Shown piece after piece: positions 42,091-53,800 of a stretch of DNA of 64,000 nucleotides. This stretch comes from an uncultured Prevotellaceae bacterium (GTDB lineage Bacteria; Bacteroidota; Bacteroidia; Bacteroidales; Bacteroidaceae). Under the pieces are notes generated by a model. The model was not told the origin of the DNA. It did no database searches and was given only the letters and a program-made list of their open reading frames with translations. The position numbers were made by a program, and so were the translations under genes. The DNA lies in the NCBI GenBank assembly GCA_900318815.1, contig ONMA01000010.1, positions 124,001 through 188,000 of the forward strand, in the 5' to 3' direction. Position 1 is the stretch's first letter. Each line of letters starts with the position of its first letter.

Positions 42091-42200
42091 GTGATGAATG
42101 TTTCGTCAGGGTGAGATGAATGCTCCGTCAGGGTGAGATGAATGCTCCGTCAGGGTGAGATGAATGCTCCGTCAGGGTGTAACGAATGTTTCGACGAGGT
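42091..42200. repeat. 22-bp tandem repeats
   Basis: Core unit GATGAATGCTCCGTCAGGGT is repeated exactly three times from 42115, with degenerate copies on both sides (GATGAATGTTTCGTCAGGGT, AACGAATGTTTCGACGAGGT). No gene follows closely; the next start I accept is at 42852. The DNA from 42201 to 42807 shows no other gene I can support except the short frame at 42368. Confidence 0.9.
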
Positions 42201-42367
42201 TTAAGGGGTTACACAACAACGGTGTAAGCAGGTGCCTTTTGAAGGTGTAGAAAGATAAAGTACTGGATGTCAGTTACTTACGTAAATGCTCCAAAACTTG
42301 CATTTTTCCGACCAAATCCCGTCTTGCTGATTTCCATTCGATTCTCGCGCTTTTTCGACGGATACTT

Positions 42368-42613
42368 ATGCGGTATTTTCATGCAAACAGTCCAGTTTTT
42401 ATCATAACTGCCTTTCTGGTCTACCAGCCTGATATGTTCAAGGTACCCCACCTTCCCTCAAGGTCGGAGAAGTTTCTCTACGACCCGAAGGCATCCCATA
42501 ACCTGTTCTACAAGAACGTCTACTGCAAGATCCCCGAGAATCCGTTCAGCGTCCTTCAGCTGGGGTATCTCGCTCGTCATCACGACGCAACGAAAACATT
42601 CTGTTCATTGTGA
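42368..42613 (+). CDS. Doubtful small open frame
   Basis: An 81-codon frame (MRYFHANSPVFIITAF, then KASHNLFYKNVYCKIPENPFSVLQLG). No known family and no clear ribosome-binding site. It lies in an otherwise empty accessory stretch. It may be a gene fragment. Confidence 0.2.
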   Translation: MRYFHANSPVFIITAFLVYQPDMFKVPHLPSRSEKFLYDPKASHNLFYKNVYCKIPENPFSVLQLGYLARHHDATKTFCSL

Positions 42614-42851
42614 TAGAATTTTATTGTTTTTGGAACCATTCCGCCTTTAAAATAACAATTTCCTGACAAAAAGGACAGATACTGTGGACGAAATCATGTT
42701 AAAACTCTCAAAGCATGCGGTTTTTGCCTGAAAATTGTTACCTTTGCAGCCGAAAGGCTGCTAAACCGCAGATTTAACGTGAATATTAATTAAAAACTAC
42801 GACGAATATGGCAACAGCAATTTTTATAACATTCAAAAAACAGATAGCACA

Positions 42852-42986
42852 ATGAAGAAGACGTACATGACACCGACGGCGAGGGTGGTTGCCCTCCACG
42901 CACGGCAGCAGCTGCTCACGGTGAGCGGCGAGATTTCCGGCTATAGCCAGTCGAGTAACAGTTTCAGTCAGGACGATGTTGAGTGA
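42852..42986 (+). CDS. 44-residue peptide of the MKKxYxxPxxxVV type
   Basis: The short product starts MKKTYMTPTARVVALHA, has QQLLTVSGE in the middle and ends SFSQDDVE. It has no signal peptide or membrane segment. From memory, Bacteroidales genomes contain many such peptides with the pattern MKKxYxxPxxxVxxL...LLxxSG near surface-protein genes, and none that I know has a proven role. A 15-codon frame (42808) ends with its TGA overlapping this ATG. A promoter-like TACCTTTG lies at about 42741-42748. The fimbrillin gene follows 80 bases downstream. Confidence 0.6.
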   Translation: MKKTYMTPTARVVALHARQQLLTVSGEISGYSQSSNSFSQDDVE

Positions 42987-43066
42987 TGCCTGAAGGCTCG
43001 CACGGGCCGCAGCATCTGGGACAATGACTGAAGCAAGTAAAAAAACAACGAAAACGTTAATCCATT

Positions 43067-44017
43067 ATGAGAACGAAGGAACAATTTCTGATGCTTTTTG
43101 TGCTCGGCGGCATGATGCTGGCCGGGCTGACGGCCTGTTCGGGCGACGACGACACGGCCACAAGCGACAACGCGCCGCAGACGGCTGACGACGGCGTGAA
43201 GGTGCGCCGCCTCACTATCACGGAGGCGGACGACGGTGCGGCGGAGGCTCGCCAGGCACTGACACGTGCCTCGCTTACCGAGGACGACGGCCTCACCGCC
43301 AAGTGGACGGCGGGCGACGCCCTGACGTACTGCAACCTGAGCAGGGTGAACTATGGTAACGGCGACGCGCCCTACAGCGGAGGGCTGACGGCGGCCTCCA
43401 CCGCCGCCACCTCACAGTTTACGGGCGACGTAGAGTGTCATAAGGGCGACTACCTCGCCGTGGTATATCCCGCCGCGACGTTCACCACCAACAGCCAATA
43501 CACCATTGCGCTCAGCGGTCAGGACGGCACGCTCGCCGGGCTGGCCACACGCTTCCACTATGTCTATGGCAAGGCACTGGTCAACTCCGTGACCGATGCC
43601 ACCGCCGATGCCACGATGCCGAAGATGAAGAGCCTGCTCACGGTGTGCAAGTTCTCGTTCGTCAACAAGGACGGCGGGGCTGTCATCCCCATCAAAAGGC
43701 TCACCATCAGCTATGGCGGCAGTGGCAGCGATCCAGGCACTTATCCACAGACGGCCACCGTGGCCATCGATGCCAACACGGAGCAGGCCGACGTGCATGC
43801 CACCGGCGCGGAGGGCAGCACAGAAGCCCTCACCGTCACCTGCTCCACGGCCCAGGATGCGGTCTATGTCGCCCTGCTACCCACCGCCGCGCAGCGCACG
43901 TTCAGCTTCACTGTCAGCGACGGCAGCGGCAACTCCTACACCGGCACGGCCAAGGCCACGCTCACCGAGGGCGAGTACATCGCGGCCACGGGGCTGAAGC
44001 TGACGAAACAGCAATAG
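43067..44017 (+). CDS. Fimbrillin-family lipoprotein
   Basis: A 316-residue lipoprotein: signal ending in the lipobox LTAC (Cys near 24), then SGDDDTATSDN, a mixed linker, and a two-domain beta-sandwich typical of PF13149-type fimbrillins (WTAGDALTYCNL, GDYLAVVYPA, FHYVYGKALVNSV, SLLTVCKFSFVN, GEYIAATGLKL at the end). It would be processed and exported as a fimbrial subunit or tip protein. No usher or anchor gene (Mfa2-like) is nearby. Its GC is high compared with the low-GC neighbours. Confidence 0.85.
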   Translation: MRTKEQFLMLFVLGGMMLAGLTACSGDDDTATSDNAPQTADDGVKVRRLTITEADDGAAEARQALTRASLTEDDGLTAKWTAGDALTYCNLSRVNYGNGDAPYSGGLTAASTAATSQFTGDVECHKGDYLAVVYPAATFTTNSQYTIALSGQDGTLAGLATRFHYVYGKALVNSVTDATADATMPKMKSLLTVCKFSFVNKDGGAVIPIKRLTISYGGSGSDPGTYPQTATVAIDANTEQADVHATGAEGSTEALTVTCSTAQDAVYVALLPTAAQRTFSFTVSDGSGNSYTGTAKATLTEGEYIAATGLKLTKQQ

Positions 44018-44232
44018 GCACCGTCGCCGAGTGGTCGGCGAGGGCAGACCCCAAAGCGCTCTTTGACATACTGAGACACAGACGGATATTTTTCTTCGCG
44101 ATTTGCGCGTCATGTCGGAAATTTGTTGTACCTTTGCAGCAAACTTTTCGGCTGACCGAAAGCAGAGGCGTTTTATAACACCCTGCCGAGGTTAGTTATA
44201 TAGAAGCGTTGAAACGAAACATTGCACAGATT

Positions 44233-44517
44233 ATGACAACGAGACGCGAGAAGTCGAAGCCGCAGAAGCCGCAGATGAACAAGCAGCTGGAGGCGGCGAA
44301 CACGGAGCAGAAACAGGAACCGAAGGTGAACCAGAGGCAAGAGAAACTGGCAGACTTTCTTATAGACGTGGCAAAATACGTGCTGACTGGTGTGGTCATC
44401 ACGTCGCTCTTCAATGATGTGTCGAACAAGACAATTCTCTATGTCACGGGGTTGTTCATTGTCGTCATATCACTTACAATCGGATTGATATTAACAAATA
44501 AAAGAAAGGACAAGTAA
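44233..44517 (+). CDS. Small membrane protein (DUF6722-like)
   Basis: The 94-residue product has a basic N-terminal half (REKSKPQKPQMNKQ) and a conserved middle (QEKLADFLIDVAKYVLTGVVITSLF), with two membrane helices (about 52-68 and 72-90). It resembles the DUF6722 family of Bacteroidota, a resemblance recalled, not searched. TTG 44209 is an alternative start; ATG 44233 is preferred. A -7-like TACCTTTG lies at about 44129-44136. Confidence 0.6.
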   Translation: MTTRREKSKPQKPQMNKQLEAANTEQKQEPKVNQRQEKLADFLIDVAKYVLTGVVITSLFNDVSNKTILYVTGLFIVVISLTIGLILTNKRKDK

Positions 44518-44519
44518 CT

Positions 44520-44630
44520 ATGGGAGTTTATTTAGCAGCAATTTTAATTGGCGTTCCAGGAATCATCTTCCTGATCTACTGCCTGACCCCGAAAGGAAAA
44601 CGCTGGATGAGGGCCAACGGCTTGCTTTGA
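44520..44630 (+). CDS. 36-residue single-helix membrane peptide
   Basis: It starts 2 bases after the previous gene: MGVYLAAILIGVPGIIFLIYCLTPKGKRW, then MRANGLL. One membrane helix and a basic tail. It is probably translated with the DUF6722-like gene. Confidence 0.5.
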   Translation: MGVYLAAILIGVPGIIFLIYCLTPKGKRWMRANGLL

Positions 44631-44882
44631 CACCCTCGCACCGCCGAGAGAAAAGAAAATTGCGATTAAGCGAGAGCCATGATGCTCGCATCAATGGCCG
44701 AGCGTGAGCAATTTCGAGCGAAGCTCAAAATTATCCGCTGAGACATCCGCAGAAGGATGTGCTCGGCGGACTTCGTTTATATCCGTCTGGTCTCGGAATG
44801 TAATGACGAGAGAAGAAGAGGAACAGTAGTGAAATGACAGTAACAAAAATTCAATGTATAATAAACTTAAACTGAAAAGACA

Positions 44883-47800
44883 ATGAAAACAAGTAAGCAA
44901 CAATTATTGGCGATGCTGCGGCACAGGCTTCTGCCGGAGCGCAGCCGCAGGGCCACGCGCTGGCATGTATTCATGCTCATGCTCGCCCTGCTCATCGGGG
45001 GCAGCCCGCAGGCAAGGGCGGGCAGCAATGACTTTGATCATACCGGAACAGACGCTGGGGGAGGAAATTACAGATGTCATGGATATTCTTACTTCCTTTA
45101 CCCTAGATTGTATCCTGAATATGCCTATTTTGAAACCAAAGATAAGTTCAACATCAACAATGACAAGTTCTATTGGAGATTCGATGTCAGAGTAATTTAC
45201 CCTTATATAAATAAGGCTATTTTAGCGGACATTGTTAATTATTATTTGTATGATGACAAAAATTTAGAATCTCCAAAGCATAATTTATACGAAGGAGAGA
45301 TTTATCTGGTAACATCCGACGGCACCAAGCACTTGGTCGAGACGTGGAAGAAAGATTATGGGCAAGATTCCTATACTCCCTTAGTAGCTAAGGACCATAC
45401 CTGGGGAAAGGTATGGGTTAGCAATATAGAAGGCAATAATGTCCAAGTGTACTACGCGCCCTCGACCAAGGCATTTGAAGACGGTGTGAAACGCATCGTG
45501 ATGAAACAGACGGTGACGTGTAAAGGGGAAAAGGATTACAACACGCATAATTTGGGCTGGATAGAATACGAGAAAGACTTCACATTGAGCGGTCTGGAGA
45601 CTGAAAAGCCGATGCCCAAGCTCTCGGTGGACTGGGGCAACGATGGCACGCTGACCTTCAAGGCCGCCGGCGTGCCCGACAAGCGGAGCAACAGCAGCTA
45701 TTCTGCACAGGGCTACAACATGAACCTGTACTACCACTACGACAACGACAATAAGAGTTCGAGGAACAACACCTTCACCACTGCCGACGGCAACAAGATT
45801 TCCTACACGAACGAGACGAACGGCAAGATGGACATGGCGTACAGCTACTGGCCGCTCACCCCGTCGGCAGACAAAGCCAAGGGTGCCTACACCGTGCCGG
45901 TATTCGTGGAATACCGTGGTATAGTGAAGCCCGATGACTCTCATGTCTCGATTCCCTCGGGCCACACGCTGTACCAGCCTTGGGCTGACGGCTTCTTCAT
46001 CAAGCCCTTCACGCGACCGAAATCGGTGTCGGTGGAGTTCGACAAGTGGAACAAGAAGAACGTCGTGACGTGGACGCGCCAGGACGAGGCGAAGGGCTAC
46101 AACGGCAATAAAGAACAGAGCGTCGCCTGCCGCTACGACGGCAAGTGGTACGTCATCCGCTACGCGAAGGGCGGCTCTGCCACCGACTACACGCTGGTGA
46201 AGACGCTGAACGGCGACGACTCGTCGCTGAAACTGACCGACGAAGGCATCGACTACAACAAGGAGTACACCTACCGCGTCATCTTCCTGCCCTCGGTCTT
46301 GGAGAACAAGTACAGGGAGAACCTGGCCCAGCTGCCCGGCTACGGCAACGGCAGCACGGCCACGGACTACGACCTGTGGAACGAGGCCTCGATCAGCAAC
46401 AAGCTGGAGATACCCATCACGCTCTCGCACGACAAGAGCGAAACGGACAAGATACACCTGACGTGGGAGTACAACATCCCCCAGAGCGGGCTGAAGTGGA
46501 GCGTGGAGAGCCGCAGTGCGGGCAGCAGCAACTCCTGGACCGAGGAGCAGCAGCTCAGCCTGGACCCCAACAAGCACACCGCCGAGGTGAGGCTCGCCGG
46601 CTCGGCCTGCGACCCCAAGGAGTACCGCGTGAGCGTCGTGGTCAACAACACCCCGTTCTGCTCCGACATTCTCGGCGCCAGCCTGCCCTCCAGCACCTAC
46701 ATCAGCGACCTGTCGGTGACCACCGGCACCGAGGAGCAGAAGGTGGTGGTGGCGTGGAAGGTGGAGAACCCCGACCGGGAGCACGACATCTACTACCGCG
46801 TGCTGCGCCGCATCGTGGGCGAGAGCGACTGGGTGACGCTGAGCAGCTCCAAGCACGGCACCTTCAGCGAATACGAATATACCGACGACCGCGCCCAGGC
46901 CGGCACCTACTATGAGTATGCGGTGCAAGCCTTCGGTGCCCTGTGCGACGAGCAGCTGAAGCAGAGCGACATGATCATCAAGCCCGGCTTCTCGCAGGCC
47001 CGCGCCACCATCACCGGCCACATCGCCTACGGCTCCGGCACGGCGGTGGAGGGCGTAAGGGTGAACCTGGTGAAGGCGAGCACCGCCGACGACAACCAGC
47101 CGCAGTACTTCTCGCGCCGCATCGACGGCGACGGTACGGGCCTGCAGTGGCGTGCCGACGGCAGTACGTATGAGAGCGTGCTCAACGGCCAGCAGCCGCT
47201 GACGCTGCAGCTGTGGGCGCGTCCGCAGAGCACGGCAGCCGGCGGCGCGTCGCAGCAGCAGCTGTTGCAGATAGCCGGCGCCTTAGAGATAGGCGTGAAG
47301 GAGTCGGGCGGCCGCTTCCACCTCTATGCCATCGACCGCTCGAAGGGCGGCAAGACGGAGAAGGAGTTCCAGAACCTCATGTTCGACAACATCGACTTCA
47401 CCCACGTGGCAGCCGTCTATAGCGGCGGCACGTGGACGTTCTACACCGGCACGGAGTCGCTGCAGAAGGCCACGATGGCCGCTGCCGCCACCACGTGGAA
47501 CGCCGTGGGCAGCACCACGGCCACGCTGCCCACGCTGAGCATCGGCGGTCCGGAGGCTACGCGCACACAGGGCAACGGCTTCAAGGGCCATGTGGACGAC
47601 GTGCGCCTGTGGAAGCGCGCCCTCAGCGAGGACGAGATTACGGAGAACTACGTCCGCATCCTGGGCGGCACGGAGCAGGGCATGGTGCTCTACTGGCCCC
47701 TCGACGAGGGCCTGAACGTGAAGCACTACGCCTTCGACATAGCCTGCCAGGACGGCCTCTACCAGCTGAACCACCCCGAGGTGGGCGCCAACGTGCTGCC

Positions 47801-50800
47801 CGACGCCAACAGTCCGCAGCGGCTGAAGCTCTACGGCATGACCGACAGCAAGGGTAACTATATCATCAAGGGCATCCCCTTCCAGAGCGGTGGCACCAAC
47901 TACGAGGTGTCGCCCATGATGGGCATCCACGAGTTCTCGCCCGGCACGCGCTCGATGTTCGTCAGCCCGACGAGTCTAACGGCCAACAACATCGACTTCG
48001 AGGACGTGTCCAGCTTCCCCATGAAGGGCAAGGTACATTACGTGGACACCAACATCCCCGTGGAGGGTGCCGTGCTCTACGTCGATGGCCAGCCGCAGTC
48101 GAAGGACGGCAAGCTGGTGCAGACCAACGACGAGGGCTACTACGAGGTGAGCGTGCCCATAGGCGAGCACTACGTGGAGGTGAGGCTCGACAACCACACG
48201 ATGGTGGCCGGCGGACGCTTCCCCCTGACCGGCAGGTATAACTTCGCCGACGCCGTGAACTACAACTTCCAGGACTCCACGCTGGTGAACTTCGTGGGCC
48301 GCGTGGCCGGCGGCGAGCGCAACGACACCTTGGGTGTGGGCTTCGGCCGGAACGAGCGCATCGTGGGCCGACCGTCGGTGAACAACATCGGCGTGGCCAA
48401 GATTACGCTGAGGGTGAACAGCGAGAAGCTGTCGTTCAACTGCAAGACGGGCACCACCGAGACCCACCAGCAGAACCGCACGTGGGCGAGCGACACGGTG
48501 AGCGTGAACAGCCACACCCACACCGGCTTCCGCAACGGCGAGGACCACTACATCTTCATACATACCGACTCCGTGACGGGCGAGTTCTCGGCCCTGCTGC
48601 CCCCGCTGAAATACACGGTGAAGAGCATCACGGTGGAGTCGAACAAGTCGGCCAACCCGATAGAGTTCACCGAGCTGCCGGAGATAGACTTGACCAGCAT
48701 CAAGGAAATGCGCAGCGACTCGGTGCGGATGGTGAAGGAAAACAGCGCCGACACCGTGTGGGTGAAGTACAGCTACACCGCAAAGATGGTGAAGACCTAC
48801 TTCGCGCCGCCACAGCTCGACGTGGTGGACGCAAATGCCGACCCGGGCTTCTTCGGACTGAAGGAAATCTCGTTCCCCTCAGAGGACGGCGAGACGACCA
48901 TCGAAATCGATGACCTGTACCAAAAGGGGCGCGACCCGCTCTACAAGGTGGGCTATCCCATCTACAGGACGGGGCAGGCGAATGTCTATAACCTGTATGC
49001 CTACGAGGTGTACGAGAACCGCGACGTGAAGGACAAGGTGGCGCACGACACCATCCCCCTGCCACACGTCAACGTCACCGTGGCCAACGAGATGAGCTCC
49101 ATACAGAAAATCATCTATAAGGTGATGGACGAGAGCACGGGCTACAAGCCCGGACAGGCCTACGAGCTGACCACGCAGCAGGTGCCGCTGGACGACGAGG
49201 GCAAGGCCAAGCTGACGTGGACGGCGGGCCTGCCCAACATCACGGAGCCCTTCACCCGCAAGTTCCGCATCGACCTGGAGCGCAAGGAGCGCACCTACAG
49301 CGTGGCCGACTTCGACGCCATCGTGATAGGACAGCTGACCAACGGCAACAACTTCGTGACCAAAGGCCCCGACGTGGTGGACTTCGTGCTGCGCGACCCG
49401 CAGGGCGCCAAATCGACCACCAAGCTGACCAAGGGAGAAACCCATACCAAGACCTTCTACGACACGCGCAAAGCCTACGGTGAATACAGTCTGGACTTTA
49501 ACGTCCTTTTTGGGCTTGTAGATAATATGGGTACAGGAGTGGGGGTTGTATTATTGCATGAGATTGATAATTTCGCTTCAATGGATGCTGGTGTCAAAAC
49601 TTCTTGGGAAAAGACGTGGAACGAAGACAGCCTGTATGTAAAAACCACCACGGAGAACTTCGCCACCAGCGACAGCAAGCCCTACGTGGGTGCGCCGGGC
49701 GATGTCTATATAGGCAAATCCCTCAACTACCTCATCGGCGGCTGCCGCCGCCTCCTCATCGCCTACAACGAGGAAAAGAAGAAGTATGAGGTGAAAATGG
49801 TGGAATCCATCGCCTTCGGCGACACCATCTCCACGGCGTTCAAGTTCACCCAGTATGAGCTGGAGACGGTCATGATTCCCAAGTGGAAGGACATGCGCCG
49901 CGAGTTCCTCACCGAGGTGGCTTCGGAGGCTGAAGCCAGGAGCTACGTCAACAACGGCAGCAAAACGGTCTATCTGACATGGAAGGGGCTGAACGCGGAC
50001 AACTACGAAGTGGGCAAGGACTACATCTGGGTAGAACCCAAGAGCTGGGAGACGTCGGGCGTCCCAGGGGGATTCCAGCGCGACAGCGTGGCCTGGTGCA
50101 ACACGCAAATCGCTCTGTGGGAGCAGGCCATCAGCGACAACGAAGAGAATAAGGTGAGCCTGATGAACACCGGGCAAAAAAAGGAAAACATCTCCATCGA
50201 CGGCGGCTCTTCCTACAGCTACTCGAAAAGAGAAAGCGGAACGAAACACCACGAAACAATCATCGACTGGAAGATGGGATTCATAGCGAACCAAAGCATC
50301 ACTTTCCATGGTAAAAATATCGTACACGTAGGATGTGAAACATCGATTAAGACCGAGGACGGCGGCGGCTTTGTCAGGGGCGACGGCACCATCGACGAGG
50401 ACTTCACCGAGTGGGAATACAACATTGAGGACGGCAACCGCGACACCGACCTGTCGCTGACCATCTACCACTCGGATTCGAAGAAGTACAGCGACTTCTT
50501 CAGCGTCTTCGGCGGACAGACCTACAACCCCTACCAGCCGCAGGAGGTGACGCACTACTACAAGCCGGGCACGCCCCTTGGCAACAGCACGGAGCAGATG
50601 GAGCAGCCCGACATGCGCATCGGCCTGCCGGGCGAGAACCCGTCGACGAGCGTCACCGTGACCGACATCCCCGCCGGCGGCGAGGCCACCGTGGTGCTGC
50701 AGTGTACCAACCTGGGCAACGCCCACCAGGGCATCATGTTCAGCTACGGCCTGGAGGTGCTGGACGAGACGAACACCAACGGCCTGCAGATACTCATGGA

Positions 50801-53800
50801 CGGCGTGCCCATCAACGGGCGCTCGCTCTACCTGGAGCACGGCGAGTCGGTGACCAAGGTGCTCACCATCCGCCAGAGCGACCAGAGCATCCTGGACTAC
50901 GAGGGCATCAAGCTGTGGTTTGAATCGCAGTACGAACCCAACAACATCCACAGCGAGGTGACGCTCAACGCCCACTTCGTGCCGTCATCGTCGCCCGTCA
51001 TGCTGGCCATCGACGAGCCGGTGGTGAACAGCAACACGCCCGGCGGAGAGCTGCAGATGAGGCTGAAGGGCTTCAATCGCCAGTTCAAGAACCTCAGGAA
51101 CGTGGGCGTGCAGTACCGCTTCCAGGGCAGCACGCAGTGGACCGACCTGCACACGTGGTGGGTGAACCCGAACGACACGATTGGCCGCGACAGCCTGAGC
51201 CACAAGCTGCTGCCCAAGACGGGCGACCTGCGCCTGGCACTCAACATGACGAGCGACTTGGCCTACCCCGAGGGCAACTACGAGTTCCGCGCCTTCACCA
51301 CCACGCCCTACGGCACGGAGCAGGTGCATGTGTATAGCGACGTGGCCGCCGTCATCAAGGACCGCAAGCGGCCCATCAACCTCTACACGCCCGCGCCGGC
51401 CAACGGCATTCTGGGCTACGGCGACCAGATGGCCATCGAGTTCAACGAGGACATCGTGCCGGGCTACGTGGGCGGCGACAACGTCGTCGTCACGGCGAAG
51501 CTGAACAGCAGCGAGGTACACCACGACGTGGCCTACCAGCTGGTGCCCTTCGAGGAGATGATGCCGCGCACGGTGAACCCCGTGTTCCTGACGAGCAGCT
51601 TCGCCATGGACTTCTGGCTGAACTGGCACGAGGCGGGCACCATCCTGCACTTAGGCGAGAAGACCGACAACTTCGCCCTGAGCATCGGTGACGACGGATA
51701 CGTCACCGTGACGATGGGCAACAACACCTACCGCAGCGACGCCGCCGTGCCGAAGGACAAGTGGACGTTCTTCGCCCTGAACTACGACACGGAGAAGAAG
51801 GCGTTCAACATGCTGGCCCTGCAGGACGAGAAGAACATCTACCTGTTCAGCAACCGGCCGGTGACGATGGAGAACGTGCAGGCCGTACACTACATGACGG
51901 ACAACCGCCTGTACCTGGGCCCCGTGGAGGCCGACATCCACTCGCTGGGACTGTACAACTACTGCCGCGACCTGTCGAAAGCCAACGAGGAGAAGTACAA
52001 TGCCAAGGACGGCTACGTCTATGGACTGGCCAACTTCTGGCCCATGGACGAGGGCCACGGCACCGTGGCCGGCGACCTGCGCCACACGCACGACTTCGTG
52101 GTGAAGGACATGTGGAAGCTGGAGAACAAGAACTACGGGCTGATGATCAACAAGCCGGAGGGCGTCATGGCCGACATCACGCAGGTGGGCACCGGCGATG
52201 GCGAGAGCTACGCCATAGAGATGTGGTACAACAAGAGCGGCAACCCGAAGGGCGAGACGGTGTTCGAAACCGCCACGCCCGACCCGTACAGCCCGATGAC
52301 GAACCTGAACAAGGTGACGAACCTGCACCTGCGTTTCGACAGCCTGCAGAACCTGGTGCTGGACTACGGCGGGAAGTCGCAGGTGGTGGCCAGCCATGAG
52401 GCCTTCCCCGACCTGCGCCGCTACCACCACTACGCGCTGAACGTGGTGCGCGGACAGGCCGCCTCGTTCTACCTCGACGGACAGCGCACGGCGGTCATCC
52501 CCGAGGCCGACGTGCCGCCCATGCAGGGCACAAGCCTCGTCGTGGGCAGGAACAACGAGATGCTGGCCCTCGTCGATGAGATACGCATCTGGCACGCCAC
52601 GCTCAGCGAGAGCCGCCTGCTCGGCAACATGTACAACACGATAGACACCGCCGACGTGTATTCGCGCGGACTGGTGGCCTACTATCCCTTCGAGAAGACG
52701 GGCAAGGAGAACGGCGTCACGACGAAGGTGATTGCGCTGGAGAACATGGCTCCGAAGGCCGCTGCCATGGTGCTGCCCGCCGACACGGCGAGCCTGATCG
52801 CCCTCACGCCGCCGCTGAAGAACGCGCCCGACGAGACGGTGCTCACCGCCACGCCGGTGGCTTCGGACCGCAAGGTGGTCATCAACCTGTCGATGGTCGG
52901 ACTCACGGCGCGGCAGCTGGAGGGCACCACGCTCAACATCACCGTCGACAAGGTGCGCGACCTGCACGGCAACGAGTCGCAGCCCATCCGCTGGACGGCA
53001 TACGTGCAGCAGAACACGCTGAAGTGGACGAAGGACTCGGTGAACGTCATCAAGAAGTACGGCGAGGACTATACCTTCGACGTGGATATCGAGAACAAGA
53101 GCGGCAACACGGAGTACTACACCTTATATAATATGCCGCAGTGGCTCTCGCTCGTCGATAGCGAGCGCAGCGACGACGTGAGCCCGCTCAGGACGAAGAC
53201 GCTGCGCTTCCGGGTGAACCCGTTGGTGCCTGTGGGCAACTACGACGCTACCATCGGCCTGCAGGGCAACAACGGCATACAGGAGCCGATGCGCATCGTG
53301 ATGAAGGTGCGCGGCGAGAAGCCACAGTGGGCTGTTGACCCGACGAAGTACCAGCACCAGATGAACATCATCGGACAGGTATATATCAACGGCATCCTCA
53401 TGGAGAACGAGGAGAGCATGGTGGCAGCGTTCATCAACGGCGAGTGCCGTGGCGTTGCATCGCCGGAGAGAGTGCGCGGAGCAGCCTACGTGACGATGAA
53501 TGTCTATGGCGACGACAACAAGTCAGGCGACAGAGGCAAGACCGTAACCTTCCGCATCTGGGACGCCACGCAGGGCGTGGCCTACACCGACGCGCAGATC
53601 GCGGTCGATGGCTCCCCCATCGACATCACCTTCCAGCAGGACCGGCTGATAGGCAACTTCGACCATCCCGCCATCTGGACGAAGAGCGAGAACGTGGAGC
53701 AGCTCATACCCGTACACCTGAACTGGAACTGGATAGCCTTCGGCGTGGTGCCGAAATCGCCCTACCTCGACCACATCTTCGCCGACTATGCCGACTGGCA

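Noticed and set aside
42091..42200. Possible CRISPR array
   Set aside because: The repeats are directly adjacent with no unique spacers and there are no cas genes in the window.
45381..47021. 546-codon frame on the minus strand
   Set aside because: Shadow of the GC-rich giant gene; low-complexity Val/Ala/Arg/His composition and no domain.
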